Numbered from the stretch's first letter, positions 8,178 through 14,964 are shown. The stretch: DNA of 29,423 bases from Bacteroidales bacterium UBA3808 (GCA_002369075.1 DFEG01000033.1:1-29423), one strand, 5' to 3'. Numbers and translations: made by a program. The notes: generated by a model from the letters alone, not told the origin.

Positions 8178-8620
8178 AAGTAGCAAACGACATATTGATT
8201 CCCGAACTGGCACGACTGTTGGAGGAGGAGAAAGAGGTGCGTTTTACGCCTTCCGGAAATAGTATGCGCCCGTTTATCGAGGGCGGAGTGGACAGCGTTG
8301 TTCTTGCGCCGCTCCACCGTTCGCCGCGGACCGGAGACATTATTCTGGCGCACGCCATTGCTCCGAGCGGTCAGACGGTCTATGTGCTCCACCGGCTGGT
8401 GCGCATCGAGCGGGACGAGAACGGCGAGGAGGCTTATATCCTCATGGGTGACGGCAATCTGGAGGGCGAGGAGGTCTGCTCCCGCAAAGACATCATCGGC
8501 CGCGTCATCGCCATCGAACGCCCAGACGGCAAGCACAAATGCCTCTCCCGCGGGAGACTATGGTACCACATGAAGCCTTGCCGCAAATGGCTTCTTAAAA
8601 TCTATCGTAAGTGCGTATGA
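8174..8620 (+). CDS. Soluble S24/S26-family peptidase with Ser-His-Asp arrangement
   Basis: Product of 148 residues. The start is ATG 8174, overlapping the previous stop by 4 nt. The core matches signal-peptidase/LexA-fold serine peptidases: FTPSGNSMRPF carries the nucleophile Ser30, RTGDIILAHA is the next conserved strand, and YVLHRLVRI places His73 where bacterial SPase I has Lys. YILMGDGN supplies Asp93. Ser/His/Asp is the arrangement of SipW/SEC11-type signal peptidases, but no hydrophobic membrane segment is present, so the protein is probably cytoplasmic. The C-terminal tail is basic (CRKWLLKIYRKCV). S24/S26 peptidases paired with PqqD-like proteins occur in Bacteroidetes and are suspected of peptide maturation. 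The substrate is unknown. The next gene overlaps it (ATGA at 8617-8620). Confidence 0.85.
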   Translation: MKVANDILIPELARLLEEEKEVRFTPSGNSMRPFIEGGVDSVVLAPLHRSPRTGDIILAHAIAPSGQTVYVLHRLVRIERDENGEEAYILMGDGNLEGEEVCSRKDIIGRVIAIERPDGKHKCLSRGRLWYHMKPCRKWLLKIYRKCV

Positions 8621-8901
8621 AAACGATTGAAGGATTCAGACTCCGCAAGTTAGGCAACGAGTACATCTTGGTTGGCGAGTCGATGGAGCTCATCAATTTC
8701 AACAAGATGATCACCCTCAACGAGACCGCCGGTTTCCTCTGGCAGCAGGCGGAGGAGCAGACCCGCACACGCGGTTCGTTCGACGCCACAGCGCTCTGCA
8801 AGGCGCTCTGCGACGAGTATGAGGTCCCGCCCTCGCAGGCGATGAGCGATGTGGAAAGCACGGTTGCTTCATGGCGTGAGACCGGCATCATTGAAGTCTG
8901 A
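8617..8901 (+). CDS. PqqD-family protein (RiPP recognition element)
   Basis: Product of 94 residues. The start is ATG 8617, overlapping the upstream stop; a GTG two codons earlier is less likely. The sequence follows the PqqD/RRE pattern. An N-terminal beta-hairpin (FRLRKLGNEYILVGE) is followed by the signature LNETAGFLWQQ. Then comes a helix-turn-helix-like part (ALCKALCDEYEV, then MSDVESTVASWRETGIIEV). In known systems PqqD domains bind the leader of a ribosomally made peptide and present it to a modifying enzyme. No radical SAM enzyme, cyclase or obvious short precursor peptide is present in this window, so the client is unknown. It ends the operon. Confidence 0.87.
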   Translation: MKTIEGFRLRKLGNEYILVGESMELINFNKMITLNETAGFLWQQAEEQTRTRGSFDATALCKALCDEYEVPPSQAMSDVESTVASWRETGIIEV

Positions 8902-8924
8902 ACGGACACGCAACATTTTGACAC

Positions 8925-8958
8925 AAAAGGGGGAAAATTTGCTTTTTCTCCTTTTTTT
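8925..8958 (+). terminator. Probable terminator after the PqqD-like gene
   Basis: AAAAGGGGGAAAA (8925-8937) pairs with TTTTTCTCCTTTT (8943-8955) over a 13-bp stem with two G-T wobbles and loop TTTGC. A T-run follows to 8958. It lies 24 nt after the stop codon. Confidence 0.6.
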
Positions 8959-8959
8959 C

Positions 8960-8990
8960 TTGCACATATGCGCGAAAAGCTGTATCTTTG
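8960..8990 (+). promoter_or_regulatory. Bacteroidetes-type promoter for the InlB-repeat protein gene
   Basis: TTG at 8960-8962, 20 bp, TATCTTTG at 8983-8990. The leader to ATG 9064 is about 67 nt and AT-rich. Confidence 0.85.
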
Positions 8991-9063
8991 CACCTGAATT
9001 GATAACTATGCATAGCAAAACGCTATTATAAACCAATCTTTTGTTTAACTAAATTCTAAAACA

Positions 9064-11133
9064 ATGAAGAAATTTTTCACATTAGCCGCTGCCCTTCTGG
9101 CAAGCTTCAGCTTGTGGGCAGCGTATCCAACAGCAACCACCACTTATGCGTTGGAAGATTTGACATTTACAGAGGAATCTCTCACGTATGAGAAAACAGG
9201 TTTGAGTGGCGATGCACAAAAGCTGAACAAAGTGCTGTACATTGATGTAGAGGTTCCTTGCGCTTCGGCAAACGGTAATCTGTATCTCCGCGGCACAAGT
9301 TCCAACACCGGACGTTTCGCTACCATCTGGGGCAGCAACGGTACAGCGCGCGACGAGGCTCGCAAAGTAGCCATGAAGAACGGCAACAGCGATGCTATCG
9401 CTTTCACAGAGGCAGATATTCTTGAGGATGGAGGCAAATACTACATCCGTTTCTCTTCTGCTGACGACAACGGCAGTTATTTCGATTACAAAATCAGCGG
9501 TTTCTCCTACGTTCTCAACGAGGCATGCGTAACCAAGGAAATTGACCATGTGGTAGAGACCCTTACCGGCGCGGCTGTCAACGGCGTGGCACTGGGCGAA
9601 ACGGAGATGTCAACATTGCTTAATAACGGTGAGTTTGCAGACCCCGCTTCCTATGTAGAAGCTCCGACCGTTACCTTCACCGTTCAAACAAGCACCTATT
9701 ATGTAGGCGAAGAGACACCTTCCACCAAGAGCAAGGACATCGATGTAGTAGCTGCACTGAACCCCGATGGCAAATGGCAGGCTCAACAAACTGTAGGCGA
9801 GCAAACCTACACCATCACCGCCGTTAAGCCCGCAACCGTTACCATCACTTACAAGGACGGCGAGACGGTTCTCGGCACCGAGGTGGTAGCCCAAGGCGAG
9901 ACGTCCACCAAGCATGGCGAGTATGAGGTTAAGCCGCTGGCTGAGTTCCAAGGCTGGTACACCGATGCAGAGCTGACTTCCCAGGCTGACCTGAGCGCAA
10001 CTGTCAATGCAGACATGGTTCTTTATGGCAAGTTCGTGAAGGCTTATGCTCTGTCGCTCAACATCGAGCAACTCGTACTCGACAACGGCAAGAAAGCCAA
10101 CATTGACAGCATCCTCACCGCACGCGGCTATGAGTTCGCCAATATTGACCAGCTCGACTCGCTTGACGATGCAGAAGGCAAAACCAACCGCAACTATCCG
10201 TTCTTAGGTCTCAAACTCAAGAAAAAAGGCGCTTATGTAGGCTTCAATCTCCAAGCCGGTTCTACCGCCAAGCTGCGTTTCGGTAATGTAGCAGCTCCGT
10301 TCGTTATTGAGGTGAACGGCGAGAATGACACCATCACCGCTGATGCCGCTAATATCCATACCGACAGCATCAAGACCGAGGAGTACATTGCCGAGCAGGA
10401 TGTTTATATCCGCATCCGTTGTCTTGAAGAGAAGAAGACCATCGTTATCAAGCAGATCATGATCAACGAGGAAATTGCTGCCGTTACGTTACCGGAGGCT
10501 CCGGCGCCGCAGAACTATACCATCACCATCGCTGAGGATATTGCAAACGGCGAAGTGGGCGCAAGCCATGCTACTGCGGAGGCAGGCGAAGTAATCACGC
10601 TGACCATTGAACCGGCAGTGGGTTACAAAGTAGAGGCTGTGAAGTACAACGACGGCGAGAAGGACAATGTAGTCGAGGCTGTTGAGGGCGAATATTCCTT
10701 CACGATGCCTGCTGCCAACGTAACCGTTTCCGCCACCTTCGTTGAGGACGGCGAGATTGTGCCGCAGCCGGAGATCTATACCATCACCGTTAATGCCGGT
10801 GATCACGGTACCGCAAGCGCACCGGTTAGCGAGTCGAGAGCCGACGAGCGTATCGTACTGACCATCGAACCCGACGAGGGATACCGCGTGGACGAAGTAC
10901 TGGTCAACGGCGAGGGTCTGATGCCCGAGAATGGCGTTTACTCCTTCACGATGCCGGCAAAAGCGGTAGTCGTTACCGTTACCTTCGAGCTCATACCCGT
11001 TGAGCCGGATCCGGAACAGGGCCTCAACGACATTGACGCGGCTGCCAAGGCGGTTAAGCGTCTGGAGAACGGCATGCTCCTCATCGAGAAGGGCGGCAAG
11101 ACCTTCAACGTAACGGGTGTCCGCATCCGTTAA
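9064..11133 (+). CDS. Secreted InlB-type repeat protein with sorting-like tail
   Basis: Product of 689 residues. The signal peptide is MKKFFTLAAALLASFSLWA. The first about 160 residues form a beta-sandwich like those of the giant proteins. An InlB B-repeat-like segment (EFQGWYTDAEL, then DMVLYGKFV) lies around residues 265-325. Two clear copies of a divergent InlB/Bacterial-repeat module follow at about residues 480-560 and 568-645. Both carry YTITxxxxxxG, LTIEPxxGY and YSFTMPAxxVxVxxTF. The end (MLLIEKGGKTFNVTGVRIR) is the short Bacteroidales C-terminal tail also seen in the other two large proteins here. It is probably exported by Sec and then type IX secretion and displayed at the cell surface; the ligand is unknown. 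It has its own promoter and terminator. Confidence 0.85.
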   Translation: MKKFFTLAAALLASFSLWAAYPTATTTYALEDLTFTEESLTYEKTGLSGDAQKLNKVLYIDVEVPCASANGNLYLRGTSSNTGRFATIWGSNGTARDEARKVAMKNGNSDAIAFTEADILEDGGKYYIRFSSADDNGSYFDYKISGFSYVLNEACVTKEIDHVVETLTGAAVNGVALGETEMSTLLNNGEFADPASYVEAPTVTFTVQTSTYYVGEETPSTKSKDIDVVAALNPDGKWQAQQTVGEQTYTITAVKPATVTITYKDGETVLGTEVVAQGETSTKHGEYEVKPLAEFQGWYTDAELTSQADLSATVNADMVLYGKFVKAYALSLNIEQLVLDNGKKANIDSILTARGYEFANIDQLDSLDDAEGKTNRNYPFLGLKLKKKGAYVGFNLQAGSTAKLRFGNVAAPFVIEVNGENDTITADAANIHTDSIKTEEYIAEQDVYIRIRCLEEKKTIVIKQIMINEEIAAVTLPEAPAPQNYTITIAEDIANGEVGASHATAEAGEVITLTIEPAVGYKVEAVKYNDGEKDNVVEAVEGEYSFTMPAANVTVSATFVEDGEIVPQPEIYTITVNAGDHGTASAPVSESRADERIVLTIEPDEGYRVDEVLVNGEGLMPENGVYSFTMPAKAVVVTVTFELIPVEPDPEQGLNDIDAAAKAVKRLENGMLLIEKGGKTFNVTGVRIR

Positions 11134-11152
11134 TCGGAAGGCTTATAGATAC

Positions 11153-11187
11153 AAAAAATACGGCTCGGGAATGAGCCGTATTTTTTT
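11153..11187. terminator. Bidirectional terminator between the InlB-repeat gene and secG
   Basis: AAAAAATACGGCTC (11153-11166) pairs perfectly with GAGCCGTATTTTTT (11173-11186), loop GGGAAT, with T-runs on both strands. It serves convergent genes ending at 11133 (plus) and 11209 (minus). Confidence 0.92.
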
Positions 11188-11208
11188 GTGTTAGTAAGCG
11201 TGAGAGAA

Positions 11209-11517
11209 TTACTCAGCGCTCTCGGTCGGCAGTTCTGCTGCGGGAGCCGTCTGCTCCACATGTACAGCAGGCTGGTCATCGGCAGTCTCCGACTGACCTT
11301 TGCTGAAACCGACTGCAACGATGGAGAACAGTGCGATGAGCGCGATGATGGTCCACGTTGCTTTCTCCAGGAAGTCAGCCGTCTTTGGGGCACCCATTAC
11401 TTGGTTGCCGCTCGCAAATCCGGCTGCCAGCCCGCCGCCTTTGCTGTTCTGCACCAAAACAAGGAGCGTCAGCAGGATAGCAGCGATAACAATCAGGATT
11501 GTAAGAAATATGTACAT
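11209..11517 (-). CDS. secG: Protein translocase subunit SecG
   Basis: Product of 102 residues, a small inner-membrane subunit of the SecYEG channel that assists SecA-driven export. Two hydrophobic helices are visible (residues 3-22, IFLTILIVIAAILLTLLVLV; and about 53-72, ATWTIIALIALFSIVAVGF). Between them is the conserved cytoplasmic loop VQNSKGGGLAAGFASGNQVM, with the SKGGGLA motif that defines the family. The acidic, Ala/Pro/Glu-rich C-terminal tail (SAETP-type composition) is usual for Bacteroidetes. It is transcribed away from ssrA, from its own promoter at 11580-11610, and ends at the shared terminator. Monocistronic. Confidence 0.96.
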   Translation of the reverse strand: MYIFLTILIVIAAILLTLLVLVQNSKGGGLAAGFASGNQVMGAPKTADFLEKATWTIIALIALFSIVAVGFSKGQSETADDQPAVHVEQTAPAAELPTESAE

Positions 11518-11579
11518 AATCTTTAAAATTTAGTTTCCTAAATCTATTGCTTCAAACGCCTTTGAAGCCAAATCGGGTG

Positions 11580-11610
11580 CAAAAGTACAAAAAATAAATG
11601 ACCTGTGCAA
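11580..11610 (-). promoter_or_regulatory. Bacteroidetes-type promoter for secG
   Basis: On minus, TTG (CAA at 11608-11610 on plus), 20 bp, TACTTTTG (CAAAAGTA at 11580-11587 on plus). It is back to back with the ssrA promoter, 16 bp away. Confidence 0.8.
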
Positions 11611-11626
11611 GTTTTTTTGCTAAAAA

Positions 11627-11658
11627 TTTGCGTAATTGAAAAAAAAGCAGTAATTTTG
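11627..11658 (+). promoter_or_regulatory. Bacteroidetes-type promoter for ssrA and probably the downstream tRNA/protein genes
   Basis: TTTG at 11627-11630, 20 bp, TAATTTTG at 11651-11658. A small hairpin (CACTTT 11661-11666 with AAAGTG 11674-11679) lies in the 5' precursor before the mature tmRNA. Confidence 0.8.
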
Positions 11659-11704
11659 TGCACTTTTTCGCGTAAAGTGAGGCAAGCGAGCCAAACTGAC
11701 GCGC

Positions 11705-12093
11705 GGGGCTATCTGGTTTTGACAGCAGGTAGAACGGTTGTGTAAGCACGCCGAGCAATGAGGCAACGCTCGTAAATCTCGCTTCAAAACATAACTGGCA
11801 ACACTTCTTATGCTCTCGCTGCCTAATCGAAGAATAGTAGATTGGCTTATTCGGGTGCAAGGCATCTGAACGGGACGTCACTCCAAGCCGTGTCTGTGGG
11901 CTGAATGGGTATAGTGGCGCAGAAATACACGGAATAGGGATCGCAGGCTGCGATACGGTCCCGAAACCTTAGCAGCTAAGCCGGTGGTTGGTGGCCTGGG
12001 TCTTGCCGCCGGACGAAAACCGAGGCCGGGATAAGCGTGTAGAAAGCACAAGTGTTCCTTGTTTGGACGCGGGTTCGACTCCCGCTAGCTCCA
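11705..12093 (+). ncRNA. ssrA: Transfer-messenger RNA (tmRNA)
   Basis: About 389 nt of one-piece tmRNA, which rescues stalled ribosomes and tags the incomplete protein for proteolysis. The 5' end GGGGCTA (11705-11711) pairs with TAGCTCC (12086-12092), followed by discriminator A; CCA is not encoded. The tRNA-like T-arm GCGGGTTCGACTCCCGC is at 12069-12085. GGTTTTGACAGC near the 5' end is typical. The tag reading frame is 11797-11826: GGC AAC ACT TCT TAT GCT CTC GCT GCC TAA, giving GNTSYALAA, so the charged alanine would precede it. The YALAA end matches other Bacteroidetes tags. The region between tag and tRNA domain has several GC stems consistent with pseudoknots. The exact 5' end was set from acceptor pairing. 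Confidence 0.95.
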
Positions 12094-12174
12094 CAAATTT
12101 AAGGCGCCGCAATTTGCGGAGTACATTAAATGACCTCGGGATGTAAACCAAGCCGTAGGCTGTTTGCAGACCGA

Positions 12175-12247
12175 AGAGCGGAGGCACAAGTTGCCCGTCC
12201 ATTTAGCGAAGCGGTATGGACAATCGCACACTTGTTGCCGAACGCGA
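12175..12247 (+). repeat. tRNA-flanking inverted element, copy 1 (hairpin GTCCAT/ATGGAC)
   Basis: Starts AGAGCGGAGGCAC and ends GCCGAACGCGA, directly abutting the 5' end of tRNA-Ala. The core hairpin is GTCCAT (12197-12202), a 13-nt loop TTAGCGAAGCGGT, and ATGGAC (12216-12221). CAAGT and ACTTG outside it can also pair. An inverted copy with compensatory stem changes lies at 14709-14814. The rest of the gap after tmRNA (12094-12174) has a small CCGC/GCGG hairpin without T-run and no promoter, so ssrA transcription may run into this block. Confidence 0.8.
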
Positions 12248-12320
12248 GGGGTATTAGCTCAGTTGGTAGAGCGCAACGTTCGCAATGTTGAGGTCAGGGG
12301 TTCGACTCCCCTATGCTCCA
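12248..12320 (+). tRNA. tRNA-Ala (anticodon CGC)
   Basis: 73 nt without CCA. Acceptor GGGGTAT pairs with ATGCTCC, discriminator A. The D-arm is GCTC-AGTTGGTA-GAGC. The anticodon arm is CAACG-TTCGCAA-TGTTG with anticodon CGC reading GCG. The T-arm is AGGGG-TTCGACT-CCCCT. The next ORF begins only 3 nt after the 3' end. Confidence 0.95.
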
Positions 12321-12323
12321 CAA

Positions 12324-13454
12324 ATGGCATTGGAAATCCGAGAAATAGGGACGAAACGTGAGTTACGGCGGTTCATACAGTTCGCCAACGATCTGTATCG
12401 CGACTGCCCGTACTACTGCCCGCCTTTGTTCTTTGACGAGATGAACTGCTTTGAGCCGGAGAAGAACCCCGCGCTCGAGGTGTGCGAGTACCGGCTGTGG
12501 ATGGCGTACCGCGACGGTGCACCCGTCGGTCGCATCGCCGGCATCATCAACCGCCGCGCGAACGAGAAATGGGGATTCAGGCACGTACGTTTCGGATGGT
12601 TCGATTTCGTGGACGACCCGGAGGTGAGCAAGGCGTTGCTCGACACGGTAGCCGCATGGGGCAAGGAACGCGGCATGGACGCGCTCAACGGTCCGGTCGG
12701 GTTCACTGATTTTGACCATGAGGGACTGCTTCTGGAAGGTTATGACTACCCGGCGGTGATGGCGTCTCTGTACAACTACCCGTACTACGTGCGCCACATA
12801 GACGCATACGGTCTGCGCAAGGAGGCTGACTGGATAGAGATACAGGTCTATCCGCCTAAAGCATGCCCCGAGCGGCTGGAGCGGATTGCCAATATAGTTA
12901 AGGAACGCTCGCACGTACACGTAGTGAAGGTCAAGAACTCCCGCGAACTGGTGCGTCGGTTCGGGATCCAGTACATGGACGTCATCGACGAGGCATACCA
13001 GAAGCTCTATAACTTCCAGCCGATGACGGTAGCCCAGAAGAACTACTACAAGAACATGTATTTCCCGATCCTCAATTTCGATTTCGTGACCCTCGTGGTG
13101 AACGAGCAGAACGACATCGTGGGTGTGGGTCTGGGCATGCCGGACATATCGGACGCCTTGCGCAAGTGCGGCGGCAAGCTGTTCCCCTTCGGCTGGTACC
13201 ACCTCATCAAGGCACTCAAGGCGAAGCAGATGCACTCTTTCAGTTTCCTGCTCATCGCCGTGCGCCCCGACTATCAGGACAAGGGCATCAACGCCCTCTT
13301 CTTCCAGGACCAGATACCCGTCATCAACGAGTACGGCATCCAGATACTGGAGACGACCAACATCCTGGAGACGAACACCAAGAACATAGCGAACTTCACC
13401 CAGTTCGACCACAAGGTACACAAACGCCACCGCGCGTACATCAAGGAGATATAA
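12324..13454 (+). CDS. GNAT-like acyltransferase-fold protein, function unknown
   Basis: Product of 376 residues. ATG 12324 is chosen because the in-frame extension to 12285 lies inside tRNA-Ala. The protein looks like a Bacteroidetes GNAT-superfamily member of two related halves. The N-terminal half has FIQFANDLYRDCPYY and GRIAGIINRRAN, then NGPVGFTDFDHEGLLLEGYD. The C-terminal half has SFLLIAVRPDYQDKGINALF, the position of the acetyl-CoA loop, followed by ILETTNILETNTK. No signal peptide or membrane segment is present. The substrate is unknown. It is co-directional with and probably co-transcribed with fur-like and peptidase genes (12-nt gap, then overlap). Its start, 3 nt after a tRNA, means 3' trimming of the tRNA would leave an almost leaderless mRNA. 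Confidence 0.8.
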   Translation: MALEIREIGTKRELRRFIQFANDLYRDCPYYCPPLFFDEMNCFEPEKNPALEVCEYRLWMAYRDGAPVGRIAGIINRRANEKWGFRHVRFGWFDFVDDPEVSKALLDTVAAWGKERGMDALNGPVGFTDFDHEGLLLEGYDYPAVMASLYNYPYYVRHIDAYGLRKEADWIEIQVYPPKACPERLERIANIVKERSHVHVVKVKNSRELVRRFGIQYMDVIDEAYQKLYNFQPMTVAQKNYYKNMYFPILNFDFVTLVVNEQNDIVGVGLGMPDISDALRKCGGKLFPFGWYHLIKALKAKQMHSFSFLLIAVRPDYQDKGINALFFQDQIPVINEYGIQILETTNILETNTKNIANFTQFDHKVHKRHRAYIKEI

Positions 13455-13466
13455 ACCGTTCGGGGT

Positions 13467-13943
13467 ATGACAAAGGCGGAGGTGACAGAAAACACATACC
13501 AGGCGGCGGACGCCAAACTGCGCGCCTACATCCGGTCGAAAGAGATGCGGCCGTCCAAGGTACGCAACATGGTACTGAGGCAGGTGTGCATCCTCAAAAA
13601 GCCGTTCACGGCAGACCAATTAGTGAAGGCGTGCGAGGCGGACAGGATCTCCGTCGGGACGGTATATAACTCGCTACGGCTGTTTGTGGACGCAGGCATT
13701 CTGCGGGGCACGAACCGGCAGCGCGGCCAGATAGCCACCGAGTACGAGCTGCAGACCGACAAGGACTGCGTCATGCAGATCATCTGCACCCGATGCGGCA
13801 GAGTGGCGCGGATAGACGACAAAGCGGTACACCACCTGGTGACGACGAGGAAGTACTCGAATTTTAACATGGCGCATTTCTCCCTCTACGTTTATGGAGA
13901 GTGCAAGATATGCCGCAGACTGACAATGATAGCACAACAATGA
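13467..13943 (+). CDS. Fur-family transcriptional regulator
   Basis: Product of 158 residues. The N-terminal winged helix contains RNMVLRQVCILKKPFTADQL and the recognition region ISVGTVYNSLRLFVDAGIL. The C-terminal part keeps two CxxC pairs for structural zinc (Cys107/Cys110 in CTRCGRV, Cys146/Cys149 in CKICRR). The HHDH-like metal-sensing cluster that normally precedes the first CxxC is replaced by DKDCVMQII. The only nearby histidines are His122-His123 and His137. It may therefore sense metal weakly, or sense another signal, than canonical Fur, Zur or PerR; that is inference. The ATG follows the GNAT-like gene by 12 nt, and the stop overlaps the peptidase ATG by 4 nt (ATGA), so the two are coupled. 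Confidence 0.88.
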   Translation: MTKAEVTENTYQAADAKLRAYIRSKEMRPSKVRNMVLRQVCILKKPFTADQLVKACEADRISVGTVYNSLRLFVDAGILRGTNRQRGQIATEYELQTDKDCVMQIICTRCGRVARIDDKAVHHLVTTRKYSNFNMAHFSLYVYGECKICRRLTMIAQQ

Positions 13944-14626
13944 CAACGACCACAATATATTGGATTCTCTTCCTGGGCATCGCCCTGATCAGCTGGGCGG
14001 TCTCTGCATCGTTAGAGCGCAAGTTCAAGCGGTACAGCGAGGTTCCGTTGCGCATGACGGGCAAGGAGGTGGCGGAGAAAATGCTGCACGACAACGGCAT
14101 TTACGATGTGCAGATCACCTGCGTCTCCGGCACACTGACGGACCATTACAACCCGGCGAACAAGACCGTCAACCTCTCGCGCGAGGTATATGAGGGCGCC
14201 AATATATCCGCGGCAGCGGTTGCGGCGCACGAGTGCGGTCACGCCGTGCAGCACGCGCATGAGTACGCACCGCTGAAGATGCGGTCGGCTCTGGTGCCGG
14301 TAGTGTCCTTCTCCAGCCGGTGGATGACGTGGATCCTGCTGATCGGCATGCTGACGCTCCAGACCTTCCCGCAACTGATGATGGTGGGTATCGCCCTGTT
14401 CGCGACGACGACGCTGTTCTCCTTCATCACCCTGCCGGTTGAGGTCAACGCCTCGCAGCGCGCGGTTGACTGGCTCCGCGAAGCGGGTATCACCGACAGC
14501 GAGACCACTCCCATGGCGTCCGATGCCCTGCACGCCGCAGCCTACACATATGTCGTAGCAGCCCTTTCCTCCCTCGCTACGCTCATATACTACATACTGA
14601 TCTTTTTAGGAGGAAGAAGAGATTGA
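13940..14626 (+). CDS. Membrane zinc metallopeptidase (YugP/PF04298 family)
   Basis: Product of 228 residues from ATG 13940, overlapping the fur-like stop. The first helix is TTIYWILFLGIALISWAV (residues 4-21). A conserved region with GTLTDHYNPANKTVNLS leads to the zinc-peptidase motif HECGH (His97, Glu98, His101) in AAVAAHECGHAVQHA. Two hydrophobic segments follow (about 132-172), then VEVNASQRAVDWL with the third-ligand region, and a C-terminal helix (LATLIYYILIFLG). Length and order match the family, whose members are broadly conserved with poorly known substrates. Coupling to a Fur-type regulator suggests metal or stress control. The stop is 6 nt before tRNA-Arg, so protein gene and tRNA share a transcript. 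Confidence 0.93.
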   Translation: MTTTTIYWILFLGIALISWAVSASLERKFKRYSEVPLRMTGKEVAEKMLHDNGIYDVQITCVSGTLTDHYNPANKTVNLSREVYEGANISAAAVAAHECGHAVQHAHEYAPLKMRSALVPVVSFSSRWMTWILLIGMLTLQTFPQLMMVGIALFATTTLFSFITLPVEVNASQRAVDWLREAGITDSETTPMASDALHAAAYTYVVAALSSLATLIYYILIFLGGRRD

Positions 14627-14632
14627 AAGAAC

Positions 14633-14706
14633 GGCCCCGTAGCTCAATTGAATAGAGTGTCAGATTCCGGTTCTGAAGGTTCTGGGTTTGAGCCCCAGCG
14701 GGGTCA
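14633..14706 (+). tRNA. tRNA-Arg (anticodon CCG)
   Basis: 74 nt without CCA. Acceptor GGCCCCG pairs with CGGGGTC (one G-T), discriminator A. The anticodon arm is TCAGA-TTCCGGT-TCTGA with anticodon CCG reading CGG. The T-arm is CTGGG-TTTGAGC-CCCAG. It sits 6 nt after the zinc peptidase stop and 2 nt before the inverted element. Confidence 0.95.
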
Positions 14707-14708
14707 CT

Positions 14709-14814
14709 TCGCGTTCGGCAACAAGTGTGCAATGGTTTATACCGCTCTGCTAAATAAACGGGCAACTTCTTAGCTCCAAAGGAGCACGATCTTGCAAGTT
14801 GGTGCCTCCGCTCT
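14709..14814 (-). repeat. tRNA-flanking inverted element, copy 2 (hairpin GTTTAT/ATAAAC)
   Basis: On minus it starts AGAGCGGAGGCAC and ends TTGCCGAACGCGA, as copy 1 does on plus. The hairpin arms are at 14735-14740 and 14754-14759, with a 13-nt loop that on minus reads TTAGCAGAGCGGT. Relative to copy 1, both stem pairs that differ changed on both sides (CC/GG to TT/AA). An extra segment of about 33 bp containing GCTCC-TTT-GGAGC lies between GGCAC and AAGTTGCCCGT. It abuts the 3' side of tRNA-Arg. Confidence 0.8.
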
Positions 14815-14850
14815 CCCCACAAATATAAAATTTGCGGGGATTTTTCTTTT
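14815..14850 (+). terminator. Terminator of the tRNA/GNAT/fur/peptidase operon
   Basis: CCCC-A-CAAAT (14815-14824) pairs with ATTTG-C-GGGG (14830-14839) with one A-C mismatch, loop ATAAA. It is followed by a T-rich tract. Confidence 0.75.
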
Positions 14851-14863
14851 TTCTCTATTTTTA

Positions 14864-14895
14864 TTTGCATATTTCAAAAAAAAGCACTATCTTTG
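14864..14895 (+). promoter_or_regulatory. Bacteroidetes-type promoter for the second surface-protein pair
   Basis: TTTG at 14864-14867, 20 bp, TATCTTTG at 14888-14895. The leader to ATG 14965 is about 63 nt. Confidence 0.85.
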
Positions 14896-14964
14896 CAGGC
14901 GAATTACACATAATGTGTACTCCAATACACGCAACCCTATAAACTTAATCACGACTAACACACC

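Noticed and set aside
11705..12093. Protein-coding frames inside the tmRNA
   Set aside because: The acceptor, T-arm and tag frame identify tmRNA; the frames are incidental.
12164..12361. Short plus-strand frame across tRNA-Ala sharing KLPV-x-LA-x-RY with a minus-strand frame at 14583-14870
   Set aside because: The peptide similarity is produced by the inverted DNA element; both frames run through tRNA genes and cannot be real proteins.
12363..13619. 418-codon open frame on minus
   Set aside because: It is antisense to the GNAT-like gene and overlaps the fur-like gene; its composition is the complement of a high-GC coding frame, and no start context or family resemblance was seen.
12175..14814. 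Composite transposon or integrated island bounded by the inverted elements
   Set aside because: No transposase or integrase and no target-site duplication could be seen; the cargo is housekeeping-like. Kept only as a structural observation.
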